Source: Clostridiales bacterium
GTDB taxonomy: Bacteria; Bacillota; Clostridia; Peptostreptococcales; Anaerovoracaceae
Length of the DNA: 8,982 nt
Assembly: GCA_009778415.1 (NCBI GenBank)
Contig: WRJV01000245.1
Span: 1 to 8,982 of the forward strand
Direction: 5' to 3'
Positions within the stretch are counted from its first letter, which is position 1; every line of letters begins with the position of its first letter. Position numbers and translations under genes: made by a program. The notes beneath the pieces were generated by a model. It made no database searches and had not been told where the DNA came from. It worked only from the letters and a program-made list of their open reading frames with translations. Shown piece after piece: positions 1-5,413 of this stretch.

Positions 1-2500
1 GCCTAGTTTTGCCGCCGTCGGTTGTGGTGCCGCCGCCGGTGGTCTCTTCCCACACTGCCTTAACTGTAATATGCTCTTCTAGGTTGAGCTCTGTAAACTC
101 TTTATCCCAGCCAACAAACTTGAAGTCGGACCTTGTAACGCTAGGAGCTGTTGCGGACTCGCCTGGCAGAACGACTTGCACAAGAGCTATATCGTTGGTT
201 TTAGTCCCTCCAGCAAGGTCGAATGTCACTGTGTAACCTACTGAGATCTCAAACTCTTCGGTGTAATCTGCGCCGCCCACGCCGCCGCCAACAATTTTAG
301 CGGTGACCTTCACCGTGCCAACTCCATTGGCAACCAAAACGCCATCAACCACGGAAAAATCTATATCCCCTTCATCAACGGCACTCCATAAGATGTCTTG
401 GTATGTCGCGTTGCTTGGTACGACTTTGCCCGTCAATTCGAGCTCCATCCCAACTCCGGCCATATCCGGCACATCTGCAATGCCAGTAACCGGAACAAAC
501 GGTGCCGGGTTCACGGTGATAGAAAAGTCGGAGGTGAAATCATCTTCGCCCAAACCTTTAGAGATCGTTGCGGTTACAACCACTGTCCCTGCAGCTGTAG
601 TTTTTAGCATATTGCTTCCTTCTTCGATGGTTGCACCCGTAACCCCAGCGTCCCTAACTGTCCATTTTATGGATTTGTTTGTTGCGTCAGCTGGATTCAC
701 TGTGCCAGTGAGGGGCTCGGGCGTTCCTGCTGTTGCCTCAGTCGGTACGCCAGCAATGCCAGTTACTGGAACAAACACAGGTGGTTGCACGGTACCGCCA
801 CTAACAGCGATCACAAAGTCTTTGACATAATTGCCGCCGTTTATGCCGTTTACTATCGTGGCAGTGACTATGACGTTCCCTGCCGCCGTAGCGTTCAGTG
901 TGCTTCCGCTTAGGGTCGCACCCGTGGTTCCGGCATCCTTAAGGCTCCATGTGATGGTCTTGTTCGTCGCGTTGGTTGGCTCAACTGTGCCTGTCAAAGT
1001 TAGCGGCGTTCCTGCCGTTGCCGCCGACGGTACGCCAGTGATGTTTGTTACAGGAACAAACGACCCGCCGCCGCCGTTTACGGTGATCACGAAGTCTTGT
1101 ACGTAGTCTACGCCATCGCCCTTGCCGTCCTTTATCGTGGCTGTCACTGTGGCGTAGCCCGCTGCCGTTGAGTTAAACAGGCTTCCGCTCGTTCCGCTCA
1201 AGTACGCGCCAGTGGTGCCGGCGTCCTTGACACTCCAGAGTATGTTCTGTCTCGTCGCGTCTTCAGGCATGACCACGCCCCCTAGGGCTAGCAGTGACCC
1301 TGAAGTGGCCGCTGCCGGTACGCCAACAATGCCGGTCACCGGAACGAAAGGCGGTGGGGGCGGAGTCACCGTGATGGTGAATAGCTTTGTGAAGTCCCCT
1401 AATGCATTGTTCACGCCTTTGGGGATTGTGGCTTGCACCGTGACAGTCCCTGCCGCATATGTGCTCAGCACGTTGCCGCTAAGGGTGGCCGAAGTCGTGC
1501 CTTTGTCGACAAGTTCCCAAGTGATGTCTTGGTAAGTCGCGTAACTCGGCTGAACCGTGCCTGTCAGCGTAAGCTGCGTGAGGGCTTGAGTCGTGGTAGG
1601 CACACCGGTTATGTCGCTTACAGCAGCATATGGAGCCGCTGTTACGCTGATGGTGAAGTCTTTAATAAAATCGTAGCCGGTCCCCCAGCCGTCGACTATA
1701 GTTGCCGTCAGGACTGCTGTCCCTGCCCCTGTCGTGTACAGTCTGCCGTCCGAAACGGTGGCGCCTGTTGCGCCTGCGTTCTTGACAGTCCAGATGATGT
1801 CTTTGTTCGTCGCGTTTTCCGGAATAATGGTGGGCGAAAGGCTGCGTGACGTCCCTACAGTGGCTGTGGTCGGTACACCGACTATGTCGTCTACGGCCAC
1901 GAAGCCGTCAGGGCCAGGTGCCCGAATCACATTGACCTCGGTAATCGGAGCAGACTGCGGTGTCCTCTCGGTGTTGTTTCTGTCGAATACTGACTCGAAG
2001 TCCACAACTCTCACTATGTCTATGATGTTGCCGTCTTCGTAGTTGCCAAAGACGATCTTGACTGGTTCGGTCCCGATATAGGTGAACTCCACCCTACCTA
2101 CTGTCAACGACAGCGAAGTCACTGGGTTTTCTGCCACCATGTACATAAAGCCGCATGTCCAAACGTCGCCTCCGGAATAGGGGGTGCGGGCGTAGTACGT
2201 GGTCGATCCTGTTGGCAAAGATGTGCTCCTGACAAACCTCATCGGCATGGGCTCTTCGGCCACATTGTACCATTGCAGCTGGTCGGCGCCCTCCTCGATC
2301 ATGCAATAGACCATAACGCCGTTGAACCTCTCAGTCACAGTCACGGGGATGTCTATTGAGAAGGTGTACGGCGCAGCCCCGGCTGGCGCAACTTGATCCT
2401 GCCCGTGCGCCGTCAGCGTCATGCCGGGCAGCAGTGTCAGCAACAGCGCAACTACCACGACAAATGGCAGTGCTTTTTTCATTCTCTTATTCTTTCTCAT
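1..2500 (-). CDS. Secreted multi-Ig-repeat surface protein, C-terminus beyond left edge
   Basis: One open frame runs from ATG at 2500 to the left edge without a stop (833 codons), so the gene is 3'-truncated by the window. Residues 1-31 are a signal peptide: a basic start (MRKNKRMKK), a hydrophobic core at about 10-26, and a plausible cut after A31. Residues 32-190 form a beta-rich, aromatic-rich domain I do not recognise, with cysteines C66 and C116. Residues 202-754 are six Ig-like repeats, each opening with a GVP-type motif and containing an ATN/ATY-x-x-I-x-W core, an AAGT-V-V-A-T segment and a closing DF-x-I-x-V strand; they resemble bacterial Big_2-type domains. Residues 756-818 look like an InlB B/Flg_new repeat (VTFDLAGG, FVGWDK, VKAVW), followed by a Gly/Thr linker. 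Such proteins are usually extracellular and act in adhesion or as wall structures. The anchoring signal (SLH, LPXTG or other) would lie outside the window. The ATG is preceded by a polypurine ribosome binding region. Plus-strand open frames here are antisense shadows. The reading frame and architecture are certain; the function is not. Confidence 0.93.
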   Translation of the reverse strand, partial: MRKNKRMKKALPFVVVVALLLTLLPGMTLTAHGQDQVAPAGAAPYTFSIDIPVTVTERFNGVMVYCMIEEGADQLQWYNVAEEPMPMRFVRSTSLPTGSTTYYARTPYSGGDVWTCGFMYMVAENPVTSLSLTVGRVEFTYIGTEPVKIVFGNYEDGNIIDIVRVVDFESVFDRNNTERTPQSAPITEVNVIRAPGPDGFVAVDDIVGVPTTATVGTSRSLSPTIIPENATNKDIIWTVKNAGATGATVSDGRLYTTGAGTAVLTATIVDGWGTGYDFIKDFTISVTAAPYAAVSDITGVPTTTQALTQLTLTGTVQPSYATYQDITWELVDKGTTSATLSGNVLSTYAAGTVTVQATIPKGVNNALGDFTKLFTITVTPPPPPFVPVTGIVGVPAAATSGSLLALGGVVMPEDATRQNILWSVKDAGTTGAYLSGTSGSLFNSTAAGYATVTATIKDGKGDGVDYVQDFVITVNGGGGSFVPVTNITGVPSAATAGTPLTLTGTVEPTNATNKTITWSLKDAGTTGATLSGSTLNATAAGNVIVTATIVNGINGGNYVKDFVIAVSGGTVQPPVFVPVTGIAGVPTEATAGTPEPLTGTVNPADATNKSIKWTVRDAGVTGATIEEGSNMLKTTAAGTVVVTATISKGLGEDDFTSDFSITVNPAPFVPVTGIADVPDMAGVGMELELTGKVVPSNATYQDILWSAVDEGDIDFSVVDGVLVANGVGTVKVTAKIVGGGVGGADYTEEFEISVGYTVTFDLAGGTKTNDIALVQVVLPGESATAPSVTRSDFKFVGWDKEFTELNLEEHITVKAVWEETTGGGTTTDGGKTR
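47..235 (-). other. InlB-type (Listeria-Bacteroides) beta-grasp repeat in the surface protein
   Basis: Residues 756-818 of the surface protein match the InlB B-repeat/Flg_new pattern as I know it: a VTFDLAGG opening strand, a central PGESATAPSVTRSDF segment, the diagnostic FVGWDKE, and a closing VKAVW. One copy is visible, and the following TTGGGTTTDGGKTR linker runs to the edge. In other Bacillota this module often lies between adhesive repeats and the anchoring region, so the C-terminal anchor may be close beyond the edge. Confidence 0.75.
239..1897 (-). repeat. Six tandem Ig-like protein repeats (91-96 residues each)
   Basis: The repeats lie inside the surface-protein gene. The landmark GVP (DVP in the sixth) falls at residues 208, 299, 393, 489, 584 and 676, giving periods of 91, 94, 96, 95 and 92 residues. 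Repeats 2 and 6 share an ATYQDI-x-W core, whereas 1, 4 and 5 use ATNK-x-I-x-W and 3 uses ATRQNILW. The linkers before repeats 3 to 6 contain the short motif FVPVT. At DNA level the copies differ at many synonymous sites, for example in the KDAGTTGA segments of repeats 3 and 4, so they are not recent exact duplications. Confidence 0.88.
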
Positions 2501-2502
2501 TT

Positions 2503-2520
2503 CCTCTCTTCCTCTCTCCT
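2503..2520 (-). promoter_or_regulatory. Polypurine ribosome binding region of the surface-protein gene
   Basis: On the coding strand a purine-only run holds three overlapping Shine-Dalgarno-like cores (one AGGAG, two GAGG) before ATG at 2500. The last GAGG is too close to the ATG (2 nt). The middle one lies about 10 nt away and the first about 14 nt. A second in-frame ATG at codon 7 has no comparable site and would shorten the basic n-region of the signal peptide, so the first ATG is preferred. Confidence 0.6.
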
Positions 2521-2554
2521 TTTAAAATTAAATGCCGCTCCAAAATGCTTGACT

Positions 2555-2560
2555 ATAATA
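2555..2560 (-). promoter_or_regulatory. Candidate -10 element (TATTAT) of the surface-protein gene
   Basis: TATTAT lies about 55 bp upstream of the surface-gene ATG in an AT-rich stretch. The position 17 bp further upstream reads ACCGCA, which is not a -35 element and overlaps the proximal half of the WalR-type box at 2582-2598. This layout fits an activator-dependent promoter in which the regulator replaces a missing -35. Nearby alternatives such as TATAGT or TATATC cannot be excluded. Confidence 0.35.
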
Positions 2561-2581
2561 GATATAGAATATACTATTGCG

Positions 2582-2598
2582 GTTACATCCCGGTTACA
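2582..2598 (-). promoter_or_regulatory. WalR-type binding site, TGTAAC-N5-TGTAAC
   Basis: On the strand of the surface gene the sequence is TGTAAC, five bases (CGGGA), then TGTAAC. This fits in every position the published WalR (YycF) consensus TGTWAH-N5-TGTWAH. The box is about 82 bp upstream of the surface-protein ATG and in the usual orientation, with the candidate -10 about 21 bp downstream of its proximal half. The gene for the cognate regulator starts 2.7 kb upstream. PhoP of Bacillus reads a related TTAACA-type direct repeat, so a PhoB/PhoP-family regulator is the main alternative. Confidence 0.62.
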
Positions 2599-2656
2599 TT
2601 TCGATAATATTAATAAAAAGTTTGAAAAGCTTATGATTTCAACACAATGTGGAAAC

Positions 2657-2664
2657 AAGCGCTT
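2657..2664. promoter_or_regulatory. AAGCGCTT palindrome, possible LacI-family operator core
   Basis: The 8-bp palindrome AAGCGCTT sits in the leader of the surface gene, with context ACAAGCGCTTTAC. It resembles the centre of cre/LacI-GalR operators (such as TGAAAGCGCTTTCA), but the outer bases fit on one side at best. It is downstream of the TTGACA promoter, where a roadblock is conceivable. This is a weak call. Confidence 0.18.
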
Positions 2665-2685
2665 TACCGTGAACTGAGATAAACC

Positions 2686-2703
2686 ATTACAAATATTGTT
2701 ACA
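2686..2703 (-). promoter_or_regulatory. Second, looser pair of WalR-like half-sites (TGTAAC-N6-TGTAAT)
   Basis: Two TGTAAY half-sites in direct orientation, 12 bp apart instead of the usual 11, lie upstream of the perfect box. They overlap the -10 of the promoter candidate at 2695-2723, a position that would suit repression. The off-by-one spacing makes this a weaker call; chance occurrence in AT-rich DNA is possible. Confidence 0.3.
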
Positions 2704-2723
2704 TGAAAAGGCAAGATTGTCAA
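2695..2723 (-). promoter_or_regulatory. Candidate sigma-A promoter TTGACA-N17-AACAAT
   Basis: A perfect -35 (TTGACA at 2718-2723) is followed after 17 bp by a 4-of-6 -10 (AACAAT at 2695-2700). A second TTGACT at 2731-2736 lies just upstream but has no good -10. The promoter would start a transcript with a leader of roughly 190 nt before the surface-protein ATG. The -10 is covered by the looser WalR-like half-site pair. Confidence 0.45.
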
Positions 2724-2762
2724 CTAAAATAGTCAACAAATGGAATAAATTTCGAGAAATTT

Positions 2763-4598
2763 TTATTCTATCCCCCGTCTGCCACGCGTAGGCGCAGCAG
2801 GTAGCAGCACCGTGACTTTCGTGCCCCTGCCCTCGCGGCTTTGGAGCTCAATGCTGCCTCCGTGTTCCTCGACTATCTGCTTAGAAATAGCAAGGCCGAG
2901 CCCGGTTCCGCCCATCCCCCTGGACCTCGCCTTGTCGACCCTGAAAAACCTTTCGAAGACCCTCGATATCGCGCTTTCGGGTATCCCTATCCCGTTGTCG
3001 GTGATGACTATGTGGGCTGTTTTGTTGTTGGTGAAGGCGTCGATGTCGATCCTGCCGCCCGACTTGGTGTACTTGATCGCGTTGCTCAGTATGTTCAGTA
3101 TGACCTGCTCGATCCCGTCCTTGTCCACCACTGCGCGGATTTCGTCCTCGGGGTTGAAAATGCAGTTCAGATGGCGGTTTTCCGTCTTGGCCGAAAACTC
3201 GATGATCTTGACGCAGGCCTTAAGCAGCGAAATCAGGTTTATTTCTTTTTTGAACCATTTTTCCTGCTTGTGGTCGAGCCTGGAAAGGTGCAGCAGGTCC
3301 TTCACCAGCCTGTTCATCCTGTCCGTCTCGCTGTCTATGATCGCAAGGAAGCTCTTTGCCGTCTCGTCGTCCTGGATAGGGCTGTCAAGCAGCGTCTCGG
3401 TGTAGCTTTTTATGGTGGTGAGCGGGGTTTTCAGCTCATGGGAGACGTTCGCCACGAAGTCCGTCTGCATGTCCTCCATCTTTTGCCGCTCCGTAATGTC
3501 CTGTATTATCATGATGATCCCGATGTCTTTGCCGTTTTCGTCTTTGAACCGGTCGTAGCGCACAGCGTAGGTCGAGCCTCCCGCCGAAAACGTTTCCGCG
3601 GCCACGCCGCCTTCGCATTTTTCTGCCAGCTCGTCAAAAACCAAGTCCTCTTTGAGGTCCCTGATTATTTCGTCGTAAAGTTTGTTTTCGAGGTCTTCTG
3701 CTTCAACGTTCATAATCCTCATGGCAGTCTGGTTCGCATGGATTATCCTGCCCGAAACGTCCACCGCCACGAGGCCGTCTGCCATGTAGCGAAGTATGGT
3801 TTCAAGCTTGCTTTTTTCGCCCGATATTTGCAGCAGGGTATTTGAGAGCTGCACCCGGAGCTCGTTGAACATCCATGCGAGCTGCCCTATTTCGTCGCCC
3901 GACTTCACGCTCACTTCCTGGCTGAAATCGCCTTTCGCCATCCTGGCGGCTTCCTGCGTCACTTCCTGGATGGGGCCTGTTATCGTCTTTGATATCACAA
4001 AGCCCATTATGCTGGTGATGGCAAGGGCGAGGAGCATGGCGTTGATGAAAATCTGTTTGGACTGGTCTATGGTGTCGTGTATCCCGGTCATGTCCGCCCT
4101 GATGTAAAGCGCGCCGGTCACTGCGCCCGCGTGCCGCACGGGGAAAACCAGGTTCATTATCGGTATGGAAGCGTCCTGCCCGGATATGGTGTCCGACGAC
4201 TCTGCGATTTCACCTGAAACCAAGGCTTTCATGACAATTTCCATGTCGAGGGATTCGATCGCCGTCCCCTCCCTGTTGTCCATGTTGGAAGCGACTGCCC
4301 GCATGCCGCTGTCGATGACGAACAGCTCCTCCTGGATGGTCCTTGCCCACGCGGAATCGATGTTGGACTGGATTTCGGCGCTGTTGCTGCTGAGGTCTGC
4401 GTAGTTGCTCAAAGAAATGAGGATACCGCCCTGAACGGTGTTTGTCAGGTTCGCCCTTACCGAGTTTATGTAGTACCTCTCAAGGCTGCCCATGATGAAC
4501 ACGCCGATTATCGCTATCGCAACGAAAACCAGCGTGCAGTAGATAAGCACGATTTTCCATCTTATGGTGAGGCCTTTTTTAAAAATGTTAACAGCCAT
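2763..4598 (-). CDS. walK: WalK-type sensor histidine kinase
   Basis: This membrane kinase of the WalRK (YycFG/VicRK) system senses the wall or membrane state and phosphorylates WalR. It has 611 residues, equal to Bacillus subtilis WalK as I recall it. In order: TM1 at about 14-37; an extracytoplasmic sensor loop at 38-182, probably Cache/PAS-like; TM2 at about 183-204; HAMP at about 205-258; a PAS domain at about 263-370; and the HisKA H-box SHELKTPL with phosphoacceptor H387. The catalytic domain has an N-box around N502-N506, DNGIGIP (534-540), the F-box ERFF at 549 and GGTGLGLA (563-570). All catalytic motifs are intact. The ATG at 4598 is 3 bp after the walR stop and has a full AGGAGG site inside the walR end, so the two genes are one transcript. 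The protein ends in a short basic tail (RGRRGIE). No walH or walI follows. Assignment to WalK over other PAS-HAMP kinases (e.g. PhoR) rests on architecture, length and the paired regulator. Confidence 0.9.
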   Translation of the reverse strand: MAVNIFKKGLTIRWKIVLIYCTLVFVAIAIIGVFIMGSLERYYINSVRANLTNTVQGGILISLSNYADLSSNSAEIQSNIDSAWARTIQEELFVIDSGMRAVASNMDNREGTAIESLDMEIVMKALVSGEIAESSDTISGQDASIPIMNLVFPVRHAGAVTGALYIRADMTGIHDTIDQSKQIFINAMLLALAITSIMGFVISKTITGPIQEVTQEAARMAKGDFSQEVSVKSGDEIGQLAWMFNELRVQLSNTLLQISGEKSKLETILRYMADGLVAVDVSGRIIHANQTAMRIMNVEAEDLENKLYDEIIRDLKEDLVFDELAEKCEGGVAAETFSAGGSTYAVRYDRFKDENGKDIGIIMIIQDITERQKMEDMQTDFVANVSHELKTPLTTIKSYTETLLDSPIQDDETAKSFLAIIDSETDRMNRLVKDLLHLSRLDHKQEKWFKKEINLISLLKACVKIIEFSAKTENRHLNCIFNPEDEIRAVVDKDGIEQVILNILSNAIKYTKSGGRIDIDAFTNNKTAHIVITDNGIGIPESAISRVFERFFRVDKARSRGMGGTGLGLAISKQIVEEHGGSIELQSREGRGTKVTVLLPAAPTRGRRGIE

Positions 4599-4601
4599 CG
4601 G

Positions 4602-5300
<699 letters not shown>

Positions 5301-5307
5301 TGCCTAG

Positions 5308-5314
5308 CTCCCTT
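5308..5314 (-). promoter_or_regulatory. Ribosome binding site for walR (AAGGGAG)
   Basis: AAGGGAG is separated from the walR ATG by 7 nt, an ideal spacing, and confirms the start at 5300. Confidence 0.8.
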
Positions 5315-5329
5315 CTATGAATCGGCTAT

Positions 5330-5358
5330 ATTATACCAGAAAAACGGCACCGCGTCAA
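5330..5358 (-). promoter_or_regulatory. Near-consensus sigma-A promoter of walRK
   Basis: TTGACG at 5353-5358, a 17-bp spacer, then TATAAT at 5330-5335. The bases TGG just before TATAAT give an extended -10. Matches are 5 of 6 and 6 of 6 with ideal spacing, so this should be a strong constitutive promoter. Transcription should start near 5323, leaving a leader of about 23 nt. It allows walRK to be expressed independently of the dnaD/M23 unit upstream. Confidence 0.85.
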
Positions 5359-5371
5359 AACCCTCCGCTAA

Positions 5372-5398
5372 GTTGCCGGCGCTTGCGGTGCCCGCAAC
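5372..5398 (-). terminator. Hairpin behind the M23 gene, possible weak terminator
   Basis: About 15 nt after the M23 stop is an inverted repeat with ends GTTGC/GCAAC. Inside it lies a tight perfect 6-bp stem, TTGCGG-GCA-CCGCAA (5383-5397). The two foldings compete. No T-run follows directly (only TTTT some 12 nt further, inside the walRK promoter), so it is not a classical intrinsic terminator. It may slow or protect the end of the upstream mRNA; read-through into walRK remains possible. Confidence 0.3.
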
Positions 5399-5413
5399 CC
5401 CGATGCGGCCTTG

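Larger units (their letters stand above)
2501..2762. other. AT-rich intergenic leader between walK and the surface-protein gene
   Basis: These 262 bp are clearly richer in A+T than the flanking genes and contain no gene I can support; the small open frames across it are chance. It opens, right after the walK stop, with the inverted repeat AAATTT-CTCG-AAATTT (2747-2762), which is too AT-rich and lacks a T-run to count as a firm terminator. Then come the TTGACA promoter with overlapping half-sites, the AAGCGCTT palindrome, an imperfect TTGAAA/TTTCAA inverted repeat (2622-2642), the perfect WalR-type box, a TATTAT element and the ribosome binding region. Confidence 0.7.

Noticed and set aside
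303..1535. Several + strand open frames of 91-175 codons with repeated AMPVTGTN-type motifs
   Set aside because: They are antisense to the Ig-repeat gene; the repeated motif is just the reverse complement of the FVPVTGI repeat linkers.
2497..2739. 80-codon minus-strand open frame in the leader
   Set aside because: It spans promoter and regulator motifs in AT-rich DNA, has no clear ribosome binding site, and ends at the start of the surface gene.
2747..2762. Intrinsic terminator after walK
   Set aside because: The AAATTT inverted repeat is pure A:T with a 4-nt loop and no T-run, too weak to call; read-through toward the surface gene cannot be excluded.
2841..3845. 334-codon open frame on the + strand
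   Set aside because: It is antisense to walK, whose catalytic motifs are all intact; the frame is a by-product of codon usage, and its protein resembles nothing I recognise.
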